A DNA stretch of 5,107 bases from contig JARXAV010000227.1 in NCBI GenBank assembly GCA_029865665.1, positions 1-5,107 of the forward strand, in the 5' to 3' direction. The notes beneath the pieces are model-generated. The model searched no databases, had not been told where the DNA came from, and worked only from the letters and a program-made list of their open reading frames with translations. A program made the position numbers and the translations under genes. This stretch comes from Flectobacillus sp. Its GTDB lineage: Bacteria; Bacteroidota; Bacteroidia; Cytophagales; Spirosomataceae. Position 1 is the stretch's first letter. Each line of letters starts with the position of its first letter. Shown here piece after piece: positions 1 to 5,107 of this stretch.

Positions 1-1
1 T

Positions 2-1000
2 AATCTGCGTATTAATGCGGGTTTGCGTTGGGCAACCTTTTCGTCGGGACAAGCCAGCTATGGAGGGTTAGAACCTCGGCTTTCTGTGGCATGGACACTT
101 CCACGAGATTATGCCCTTAAAGCTTCGTATGCGACCATGAACCAGTTTGTACATCTATTGTCTAATACAGGAGTGGGCTTACCAACTGACCGTTGGGTAC
201 CAAGTACGGCAAGTGTGTTACCTCAGCAATCCCGGCAAATTGCGTTGGGGATGGCAAAAGACTTTCCCGAAAAAGGAATTACCTTGACTTTTGAGGGATA
301 TTACAAAACCATGAAAAATGTGGTTAATCTTCGAGAGGGTACGAGTTATTTGTTGGATGAAGACGGCTTATCAAGTTTGCTAGAAGGAGAAAAATCGAAT
401 GATTTGTGGCAAAAACAAATCACTCAAGGAACAAGCTGGTCGAATGGATATGAATTAATGATTCAGAAAAAAGTAGGGCGTTTCTCGGGCTGGTTGGGTT
501 ACACCCTTTCATGGACAAAACAACAAGACTCCAATCTAAACGGGGGTAAAGAATTTTGGGCTCATTACGACCGTCGCCATGATTTTTCTTTAGTCGGAAT
601 TTATAAAGCTAGTAAACGCCTAACGCTATCGGCAACATGGGTTTATGGTACAGGCAACGCCATTACCTTAGCTCAGTCTCGGTATCTTACATTTTCGAAT
701 CCTCCTGGTACTGCCTATCTGGAGACTCGTGGTGGTACGGCTTACGACTATGGTGAAAGGAATAGTTTTCGAGCGGCAGCCTACCACCGTTTAGATCTAA
801 GTGTTCAGTTACACCGAAAAATGAAAAAAGGACACGAGCGAACGTGGGAATGGAGTATTTATAATGTCTATGGACAGAAAAATCCTTTCTTTTATGACTA
901 TGCGTCTAGGCAATTACCGAATGGACAAAGTGAAAAGTATTTGAAGCAATATTCTCTTTTTGGGTTTATTCCTTCGTTTAGTTACAGTTTTAAATTCTAA
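2..1000 (+). CDS. TonB-dependent outer-membrane receptor, C-terminal part (5' end outside window)
   Basis: This is the last 332 residues of an outer-membrane beta-barrel receptor. The frame is open to the left edge, so the TTG at 23 is not a real start. The fragment is rich in alternating aromatic and polar strands. It carries an EPR motif at fragment residues 24-26, followed by a stretch ending in W-x-PS and then LPQQS, a pattern I know from the barrels of Bacteroidota TonB-dependent receptors. It ends in SYSFKF, a terminal aromatic residue as expected for barrel insertion by the BAM complex. Plug domain, TonB box and signal peptide must lie upstream. The partner gene downstream encodes a DUF4249 lipoprotein, not SusD, so this is not a classical SusC glycan locus. 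By family it would import a ligand using TonB-ExbBD energy; the substrate cannot be told. The family call is firm, the subfamily is not. Confidence 0.88.
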   Translation, partial: NLRINAGLRWATFSSGQASYGGLEPRLSVAWTLPRDYALKASYATMNQFVHLLSNTGVGLPTDRWVPSTASVLPQQSRQIALGMAKDFPEKGITLTFEGYYKTMKNVVNLREGTSYLLDEDGLSSLLEGEKSNDLWQKQITQGTSWSNGYELMIQKKVGRFSGWLGYTLSWTKQQDSNLNGGKEFWAHYDRRHDFSLVGIYKASKRLTLSATWVYGTGNAITLAQSRYLTFSNPPGTAYLETRGGTAYDYGERNSFRAAAYHRLDLSVQLHRKMKKGHERTWEWSIYNVYGQKNPFFYDYASRQLPNGQSEKYLKQYSLFGFIPSFSYSFKF

Positions 1001-1012
1001 ACTTAATTAGTC

Positions 1013-1981
1013 ATGACAAAAATAGCATCTTACATATCTTTACTCCTGTTAGTGGTGACTCTTTTTTCTTGTGAAAAAGAAGTGGACGATATTGTTATAC
1101 CTTATACAAAACAATTGGTCGTAGAGACTTATTTGTGTCCACAAGATTCGCTTATTCAAGTGCGTGTGACTAGTAACGAACCAAGTATCGGCATCGTGAT
1201 AAACAGATTTGGAGTAGCCACTATGTCTATGTCCAATGCCTTAGTCATATTAAGCGATGGAGAACAGCGTAAAATTATTAAATTTAGTAAACGAAAACAA
1301 GTTTCTCCTTATTCATCAGAGGACAATTACTACTTGTATGGTTATTTTTTAAATACCAAAGAATTTCCTATTCGGGCAGGTAAAACGTACACCTTGACGG
1401 TTACTGCTCCAGATTATCCCGCCACGAAAGCGACCTGTACTGTACCCGAAAGTAAGGTAGATAAAGAGACTATTCAAATCATAAAAGGAAGCCTAGCAAC
1501 AACGCAGTGGCATCCCAAATTGACGTGGAAGGATGTTAAGGGGGAGGAAAACTACTACAACATTAGCCTCTATTATACCTTTAAGACTGAATATAGAGGG
1601 CCAGATTTGAAAGGTGTATGGCAAATCGTGACGAGTGAAGCGGGTATATATCCTGCTCTTTTTGAGAGAGATGCCTACCTCTCTGATTATGGGTTAGACG
1701 GACAAGTCTTTACAAAGGAAGGAAGTGCCTATTATTATGACCAAGCCATCCCTGCGGATACAAGTTTTGGCTATGCAGTTGTAAGAGATCAGAAAATTGT
1801 TGCGAATGTCGCAGCCATTTCAAAAGAGTTTTATGCCTATCAAGTCAAACTCATCAAACAACGAGATTCACAGGGAAATCCTTTTGCCGAACCTGTTCAA
1901 GTAACGGGCAATATCGAAGGAGGACTTGGTTTCTTTGGTGCGTATAACCGAACGGAAGTTGTTCTTGATTTGAAGAAGTAG
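1013..1981 (+). CDS. DUF4249-type outer-membrane lipoprotein, partner of the upstream TonB receptor
   Basis: This is a 322-residue lipoprotein. Residues 1-20 form a type II signal peptide: K3, a hydrophobic core (ISLLLLVVT) and a lipobox L17-F18-S19-C20, with C20 the lipidated cysteine. The acidic run after it (EKEVDD) resembles the surface-export signal described for Bacteroidota lipoproteins, so it may face outward. The mature part opens with a beta strand near residues 34-39 (QLVVET). It has a TYTLTVTAPDYPATKATCTVPE segment near 125-146 and a closing NIEGGLGFFGAYNRT segment at 300-314; this 'NI-GGLG-FGAY' ending is what I associate with DUF4249. The ATG lies 12 bases after the receptor stop, so the two are co-transcribed. 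DUF4249 genes commonly sit beside TonB receptors, and their biochemical role is unknown. A role in capturing ligand for, or capping, the receptor is inference only. Confidence 0.85.
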   Translation: MTKIASYISLLLLVVTLFSCEKEVDDIVIPYTKQLVVETYLCPQDSLIQVRVTSNEPSIGIVINRFGVATMSMSNALVILSDGEQRKIIKFSKRKQVSPYSSEDNYYLYGYFLNTKEFPIRAGKTYTLTVTAPDYPATKATCTVPESKVDKETIQIIKGSLATTQWHPKLTWKDVKGEENYYNISLYYTFKTEYRGPDLKGVWQIVTSEAGIYPALFERDAYLSDYGLDGQVFTKEGSAYYYDQAIPADTSFGYAVVRDQKIVANVAAISKEFYAYQVKLIKQRDSQGNPFAEPVQVTGNIEGGLGFFGAYNRTEVVLDLKK

Positions 1982-2068
1982 CAATTGGTAAAAAACGATT
2001 GAATACTTTATGTAAAAACCTCCATAAATCAAATTTTCCTAATCTGTTTAATCGACAGAACAAACGCT

Positions 2069-2120
2069 AAATGCTGATTCACTCCGAGATAATTTAGGAG
2101 TAAATCAGCATTTCTTTTAG
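2069..2120 (+). terminator. Rho-independent-type terminator after the receptor/DUF4249 operon
   Basis: A 17-bp stem (2069-2085 with 2097-2113) has one C-A mismatch (2080/2102) and an 11-base loop. It is followed by the T-rich run CTTTTAG. It lies 88 bases after the DUF4249 stop and just upstream of the hemB promoter, so it would separate the two transcription units. The single mismatch would become a G-U pair in a minus-strand transcript, but no gene here needs termination from that side. Confidence 0.7.
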
Positions 2121-2148
2121 ATGTTTTCGCCATTTGCTTAGTAATGAG

Positions 2149-2156
2149 TACCTTTG
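2149..2156 (+). promoter_or_regulatory. Bacteroidota -7 promoter element of hemB
   Basis: TACCTTTG matches the Bacteroidota -7 consensus TAnnTTTG exactly. The -33 box is poor: a TTTT at 2124-2127 gives a 21-base spacer, while the TTTG at 2133-2136 is too close. Transcription would begin near 2162, leaving a leader of about 20 bases before the ATG at 2182. Placement just after the terminator and just before hemB supports it. Confidence 0.55.
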
Positions 2157-2181
2157 TAGCCTAAAATTTATTCACAACGTC

Positions 2182-3147
2182 ATGCTAAGAAGACCCCGTA
2201 GAAATCGCCAGTCAGCAGCTATTCGCTCGATGGTGGAAGAAACAACCTTATCTGTCAACGATTTCATTTATCCAATGTTTGTCATGGAAGGACAGAACCT
2301 GACTACCGAAGTAAAATCTATGCCCGGTATTTTTAGGTATTCGTTAGATAAATTGCTGGAAGAAATGGCTGTCGTACAAGATTTAGGCATTCGTTCCATT
2401 GCATTATTTCCTCAATTAGGAGAAGATAAAAAAGATAAAACGGCTTCTGAAAGCTATCGTCAAGGCAGTTTGTATTTAGAAGCAATCAATAAAATCAAGA
2501 ATCAATTTCCAGACATTGCCATTATGAGCGATGTAGCGATGGATCCATACAGTGCCGATGGTCACGATGGGTATGTGGATGAAAAAGGAAATATCTTGAA
2601 CGATGAAACCTTGCCTATTTTAGCCAAAATGGCAGTAGCTCAGGCTCAAGCAGGTGCCGACATCGTTGGCCCTTCGGATATGATGGACGGGCGTATTGAG
2701 TTCCTTCGTGATGCCTTGGATATCGAAGGTTTTAGTAACGTGAGTATCATGGCATATTCGGCAAAATATGCGTCTGCATTTTATGGTCCATTCCGTGATG
2801 CCCTCGATTCTGCTCCTAAATTTGGCGACAAGAAAACCTACCAAATGAATCCTGCCAATAGCCGTGAAGCCTTGCTTGAAGCTGAATTGGATTTTAATGA
2901 AGGAGCTGACTTTTTGATGGTGAAACCTGCTTTGGCTTATTTGGACATCATTAAATTACTGAACGATAACTTTACGATTCCTATTGCTGCCTATAACGTT
3001 TCGGGTGAATATGCGATGGTAAAAGCGGCCGCTCAAAATGGTTGGTTAGACGGTACTAAAACAATGGTAGAAAGTCTAACGTCTATCAAGCGTGCAGGAG
3101 CAAAAGTGATTTTGACGTATTTCGCTAAAGAATACGCTCAGTTATAG
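2182..3147 (+). CDS. hemB: Porphobilinogen synthase (delta-aminolevulinic acid dehydratase), metal-site type without zinc cysteines
   Basis: HemB condenses two 5-aminolevulinate molecules to porphobilinogen, the first common step of tetrapyrrole (heme) synthesis, in the cytosol. The 321-residue length is normal. The family signature GADFLMVKPALAY is present with the Schiff-base lysine K248, and the second active-site lysine is K195 (MAYSAKYAS). The metal segment at 117-130 reads DVAMDPYSADGHDG. The three cysteines of zinc enzymes are replaced by A119, D121 and D129, as in the magnesium-using class known from Pseudomonas. I chose the ATG at 2182, which begins MLRRPRRNRQ, the usual family N-terminus. 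The TTG at 2134 would add 16 unrelated residues and lies upstream of the promoter -7 element. No Shine-Dalgarno sequence is seen, which is usual in this phylum. The gene appears to have its own promoter and ends in a hairpin. Confidence 0.96.
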   Translation: MLRRPRRNRQSAAIRSMVEETTLSVNDFIYPMFVMEGQNLTTEVKSMPGIFRYSLDKLLEEMAVVQDLGIRSIALFPQLGEDKKDKTASESYRQGSLYLEAINKIKNQFPDIAIMSDVAMDPYSADGHDGYVDEKGNILNDETLPILAKMAVAQAQAGADIVGPSDMMDGRIEFLRDALDIEGFSNVSIMAYSAKYASAFYGPFRDALDSAPKFGDKKTYQMNPANSREALLEAELDFNEGADFLMVKPALAYLDIIKLLNDNFTIPIAAYNVSGEYAMVKAAAQNGWLDGTKTMVESLTSIKRAGAKVILTYFAKEYAQL

Positions 3148-3211
3148 GGTACAGCGGGTTTTAACCCGTTGCAGTTACCTTAATCCCAACGGGTTAAAGC
3201 CCGTTGTACCC
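3147..3211 (+). repeat. REP-like palindrome pair forming a 25-bp hairpin after hemB
   Basis: Positions 3147-3171 pair with 3187-3211 across a 15-base loop. There are 23 Watson-Crick pairs and two positions (3154/3204, 3159/3199) that are G-U in a + strand RNA. Each arm is itself a palindrome of about 20 bases (3152-3171 and 3187-3206) around CGGGTT..AACCCG or CGGGTT..GCCCG. The unit is therefore two inverted REP-type palindromes flanked by GGGTA/TACCC. The hairpin starts with the last base of the hemB stop codon. No T-tract follows, so it may block 3' exonucleases or reduce read-through rather than act as a classic terminator. A dispersed, RAYT-mobilised repeat is likely but unproved. Confidence 0.8.
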
Positions 3212-3237
3212 CATAGTATTGAGTTAATATACATTTA
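3204..3237 (+). promoter_or_regulatory. Weak candidate promoter for purM
   Basis: TACATTTA at 3230-3237 matches the -7 consensus TAnnTTTG at all but the last base. A TTG at 3204-3206, inside the REP-like hairpin, could serve as the -33 box with a 23-base spacer. Transcription would start near 3243. In AT-rich DNA such matches occur by chance, so this is tentative. Read-through from hemB is the alternative. Confidence 0.3.
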
Positions 3238-3242
3238 ATTTC

Positions 3243-3260
3243 GATGGTTTCACAACCATC
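3243..3260 (+). other. Small hairpin over the first possible purM start codon
   Basis: GATGGTT and AACCATC form a 7-bp stem with a TCAC loop. The ATG at 3244 lies within the stem. If purM starts at 3244 the start codon is sequestered; if it starts at 3274 the hairpin is in a short leader. The pairing is seen directly; a regulatory role is inference. Confidence 0.4.
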
Positions 3261-4437
3261 TATTCTTTCAGATATGACTGATCGTTATATGCAGCGAGGT
3301 GTTTCTGCCTCCAAAGAAGATGTCCACAAGGCCATCGAAAAGTTGGATAAAGGACTTTTTCCACAAGCATTTTGTAAAATTTCTCCCGATATGTTGGGCG
3401 GCGATGATGCTTATTGCAACATTATGCACGCAGACGGTGCAGGTACAAAATCGTCTTTAGCCTATCTTTATTGGAAAGAAACAGGTGATATTTCGGTTTG
3501 GAGAGGAATTGCTCAAGATGCTGTAGTGATGAATACCGACGATTTACTTTGCGTGGGTGCAACGGACAATATGTTGTTATCAAGCACGATTGGACGTAAT
3601 AAAAACTTGATTCCTGGCGAAGTAATTGCTGAAATTATCAACGGCACCGAGGAGGTTCTTCAAATGTTACGTGATAATGGAATCGGTATTTGGAGTACAG
3701 GTGGAGAAACTGCCGACGTTGGTGATTTAGTACGTACCATCATCGTGGATTCAACGGTGGTTGCTCGTATGAAACGTGCCGATGTTATTTCAAACCATAC
3801 TATCCAAGCAGGTGACGTAATTGTAGGTTTGGCTTCGGACGGACAAGCAAATTACGAAAAAGTATATAATGGCGGTATGGGAAGTAATGGCTTAACATCT
3901 GCTCGCCACGATGTGTTAGGACATTATTTAGCGACCAAATACGTAGAAAGTTTTGACCCTTCTGTTCCGAAAGAATTGGTATATAGCGGTTCTAAAAACT
4001 TAACGGAAGCAGTTGCTGGTACACCTTTAAACGTAGGACAATTGATTCTTTCGCCTACTCGTACTTACGCTCCTGTCGTAAAAGCTCTTTTAGAAGAATT
4101 ACGCCCCGTAATTCATGGAATGGTACACTGTTCGGGCGGAGCTCAAACGAAAGTGTTACATTTTGTGGATAACTTACATATCATTAAGGATAATATGTTT
4201 GCATTACCTCCTTTATTCAAAATGATTCAGGAAGAAAGTGGCACTGATTTCAAAGAAATGTATAAAGTATTCAACATGGGACATCGTTTGGAAGTGTATT
4301 TAGCACCAGAACACGCTCAGACGTTGATTGATATTTCAAAATCGTTTGGAATTGATGCTCAAATCATCGGTAGAGTAGAAGCCGCTGAGAAAAAACAAGT
4401 AACGATTCAATCTGAATTTGGAACGTTTGTTTATTAA
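3244..4437 (+). CDS. purM: Phosphoribosylformylglycinamidine cyclo-ligase (AIR synthase), long Bacteroidota form
   Basis: PurM uses ATP to close FGAM into aminoimidazole ribotide, the fifth step of de novo purine synthesis, in the cytosol. The frame encodes 397 residues; the E. coli enzyme is about 345. Family landmarks in order, numbered from 3244: HADGAGTKS (D64-K69, equivalent of the GVGTK nucleotide-binding loop), NTDDLLCVGA (97-106), GGETADVGD (153-161), a GDVIVGLASDGQANYE segment opening the second half, HCSGGAQTK (295-303) and FNMGHRLEV (343-351). Several differ from canonical PurM: GQANYE for GPHSNG, GAQTK for GGGFTEN, and FNMGHR for FNMGVG. This agrees with my memory of Bacteroides PurM. 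Related AIR-synthase-fold enzymes cannot be fully excluded. The start is uncertain. Homologues I recall begin just before RYMQRGVS, which favours the ATG at 3274 (MTDRYMQRG) and a 387-residue protein. The ATG at 3244 is kept here as the longest frame. Confidence 0.88.
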   Translation: MVSQPSILSDMTDRYMQRGVSASKEDVHKAIEKLDKGLFPQAFCKISPDMLGGDDAYCNIMHADGAGTKSSLAYLYWKETGDISVWRGIAQDAVVMNTDDLLCVGATDNMLLSSTIGRNKNLIPGEVIAEIINGTEEVLQMLRDNGIGIWSTGGETADVGDLVRTIIVDSTVVARMKRADVISNHTIQAGDVIVGLASDGQANYEKVYNGGMGSNGLTSARHDVLGHYLATKYVESFDPSVPKELVYSGSKNLTEAVAGTPLNVGQLILSPTRTYAPVVKALLEELRPVIHGMVHCSGGAQTKVLHFVDNLHIIKDNMFALPPLFKMIQEESGTDFKEMYKVFNMGHRLEVYLAPEHAQTLIDISKSFGIDAQIIGRVEAAEKKQVTIQSEFGTFVY

Positions 4438-4470
4438 GCTGATTGAGTAAATCCATATTGAGAATTCTAT

Positions 4471-4518
4471 TTTGTTCCCTTTAGCGGGTGACTTTAGTCG
4501 CCCACTAAAGGGAACAAA
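4471..4518 (+). repeat. 22-bp near-perfect hairpin after purM, possible terminator or dispersed repeat
   Basis: Positions 4471-4492 pair with 4497-4518 around a four-base loop, TTTA. There is one C-A mismatch (4485/4504) and one T-G position (4489/4500). It starts 34 bases after the purM stop. The following TTGTTTAAATAA is only mildly T-rich, so intrinsic termination is possible but not clear. The arm length and the CCCTTTAG/CTAAAGGG core look more like a mobile palindromic repeat than a minimal terminator. Confidence 0.65.
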
Positions 4519-4582
4519 TTGTTTAAATAAGGAAGCTGCTTAAACTTTCTAAAAAATATTATTCTTTGATTCATTCTTAGCC

Positions 4583-4610
4583 TTACTTTTTGTCTTGATA
4601 CAAAAAGTAA
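4583..4610 (+). repeat. 11-bp perfect hairpin inside the MITE-like element
   Basis: TTACTTTTTGT pairs perfectly with ACAAAAAGTAA around the six-base loop CTTGAT. The loop is also complementary to the ATCAAG at 4618-4623, so alternative folds exist. I recall very similar 'TACTTTTTGTCTTGATACAAAAAGTA' type sequence between genes in other Bacteroidota, which suggests a widespread repeat; no search was possible. Confidence 0.65.
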
Positions 4611-4622
4611 CAAAAAAATCAA

Positions 4623-4660
4623 GAATATATAAACTCGCTGCGCTCAAACAGTATATATTC
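4623..4660 (+). repeat. 9-bp hairpin with a CTCGCTGCGCTC loop inside the MITE-like element
   Basis: GAATATATA (4623-4631) pairs perfectly with TATATATTC (4652-4660). The 20-base loop holds CTCGCTGCGCTCAAACA, a GC-rich block in AT-rich surroundings and close to a mirror repeat. The same block (read as TGTTTGAGCGCAGCGAG) is familiar to me from Bacteroidota intergenic regions. The stem is AT-only apart from its closing pair, so it would be weak as RNA. Confidence 0.5.
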
Positions 4661-4720
4661 ATTGCTTACGCACATGGTTCTACGAAAGTTTAAACAGCTC
4701 ATCAACAAATACAACATACC

Positions 4721-5107
4721 ATGTACAAACACATCTTTTTTGACCTTGATCATACCCTTTGGGATCACAGTGAAAACTCTAAAATCGCTTTGGAAGAAGT
4801 ATATGTACATTTTGATTTACATAGCATTGGTATTCCTTCAACTGCCCAGTTTCACCAGACCTTCAACGAAGTAAATCATAAACTATGGTTACAGTACGAA
4901 CGTGGCTTAATTAATCAAGCAACCCTTCGTCACGACCGTTTTAGAATGGTATTTTCTAAATTGGGAGTAGATGACCATCGTTTGTGCGATGCCGTTTCGG
5001 ATAAATATTTAGAAATTTCACCTCGGAAATCTGGATTACTACCTTACACTCAAGAGATTTTAGCCTATTTACGTCCCAAATATCCGCTGCATATTATTAC
5101 CAACGGA
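4721..5107 (+). CDS. HAD-superfamily hydrolase, YjjG-like pyrimidine nucleotidase (3' end outside window)
   Basis: This is the first 129 residues of a cytosolic HAD phosphatase. Motif I is FFDLDHTLWD, with the nucleophile D8 and acid/base D10. Residues from about 15 to 105 form the helical C1 cap, including YERGLINQATLRHDRF at 59-74. The window ends in IITNG at 125-129, where T127 is the motif II threonine. Motifs III and IV lie outside, so catalysis cannot be confirmed. The DLDHTLWD start and the cap sequence match the YjjG/TIGR02254 group, 5'-nucleotidases acting on dUMP, dTMP and non-canonical pyrimidine nucleotides, probably for pool cleaning. The ATG at 4721 is preceded by the A-rich ACAACATACC with no Shine-Dalgarno sequence, usual for the phylum. 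The MITE-like element lies directly upstream and no clear -7 box is seen. Other HAD subfamilies are possible but less likely. Confidence 0.87.
   Translation, partial: MYKHIFFDLDHTLWDHSENSKIALEEVYVHFDLHSIGIPSTAQFHQTFNEVNHKLWLQYERGLINQATLRHDRFRMVFSKLGVDDHRLCDAVSDKYLEISPRKSGLLPYTQEILAYLRPKYPLHIITNG

Larger units (their letters stand above)
4534..4699. mobile_element. MITE-like 166-base element with 16-base terminal inverted repeats
   Basis: The left end AGCTGCTTAAACTTTC (4534-4549) is the reverse complement of the right end GAAAGTTTAAACAGCT (4684-4699) at 15 of 16 positions; the one difference is 4539/4694. Between them lie two further hairpins (4583-4610 and 4623-4660) and no coding frame of its own. 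The right end is 21 bases before the HAD start codon, so the element occupies the promoter and leader region of that gene. No target-site duplication is visible next to the ends. It could instead be a structured leader RNA with a closing stem and two arms. That the ends are inverted repeats is certain; mobility is inferred. Confidence 0.55.

Noticed and set aside
1854..2063. Minus-strand frame of 69 codons across the end of the DUF4249 gene
   Set aside because: It lies mostly antisense to a clear gene, has no recognisable motif and no promoter.
2134..2181. N-terminal extension of HemB from a TTG
   Set aside because: The residues do not fit the family and the extension contains the promoter -7 element, so it would not be transcribed from that promoter.
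2620..2844. Minus-strand frame of 74 codons inside hemB
   Set aside because: It is wholly antisense to the HemB active-site region and is explained by codon bias of hemB.
2182..4437. hemB and purM as one functional operon
   Set aside because: They belong to different pathways, are separated by 96 bases holding a long hairpin, and purM may have its own promoter. Partial read-through remains possible.
4534..4699. tRNA or tmRNA-like fold
   Set aside because: No T-loop GTTCRA, anticodon arm spacing or CCA end is present; the stems are of the wrong size.
3147..4699. CRISPR array
   Set aside because: The repeats are inverted, of different sequences and not regularly spaced; no direct repeats with spacers are seen.
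4513..4710. AACAAAT at 4513-4519 and at 4704-4710 as a target-site duplication of the MITE-like element
   Set aside because: The copies are 14 and 4 bases away from the inverted ends and the motif is common in AT-rich DNA, so it is probably chance.
4619..4874. Two small overlapping frames, one per strand, around the HAD start
   Set aside because: They cover the MITE-like repeat and the HAD gene in other frames. The HAD frame from 4721 has clear motifs and the small frames have none.
1..5107. Novel defence, toxin-antitoxin or secondary-metabolite system
   Set aside because: All genes fit known transport, housekeeping or repair families, and no unexplained coding region is left.

Overview
The window looks like an ordinary stretch of chromosome from a member of the Bacteroidota, most likely a Cytophagales-type environmental species (lineage by inference only). 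The signs are a TonB-dependent receptor followed by a DUF4249 lipoprotein, a TAnnTTTG-type promoter before hemB, start codons without Shine-Dalgarno sequences, the long Bacteroidota form of PurM, and AT-rich sequence. All genes lie on the + strand.

Layout. 2-1000 is the C-terminal barrel of an outer-membrane TonB-dependent receptor whose start lies outside the window. 1013-1981 is its DUF4249 lipoprotein partner, 12 bases downstream and surely in the same operon; a hairpin terminator follows at 2069-2120. 2182-3147 is hemB (porphobilinogen synthase, heme pathway), with its own promoter. 3244-4437 is purM (AIR synthase, de novo purine pathway). 4721-5107 is the start of a YjjG-type HAD nucleotidase that runs off the right edge.

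The receptor and the lipoprotein probably act together in uptake of an unknown substrate at the outer membrane. hemB, purM and the HAD gene are separate housekeeping or metabolite-repair genes with no visible joint function.

The interesting part is between the genes. The gap after hemB holds a pair of REP-like palindromes that fold together into a 25-bp hairpin beginning inside the hemB stop codon. The 283-base gap after purM holds a 22-bp near-perfect hairpin. It also holds a 166-base MITE-like element with 16-base terminal inverted repeats (15/16) enclosing two more hairpins, which ends 21 bases before the HAD start codon. I found no defence system, CRISPR array, tRNA, rRNA or complete transposase gene.
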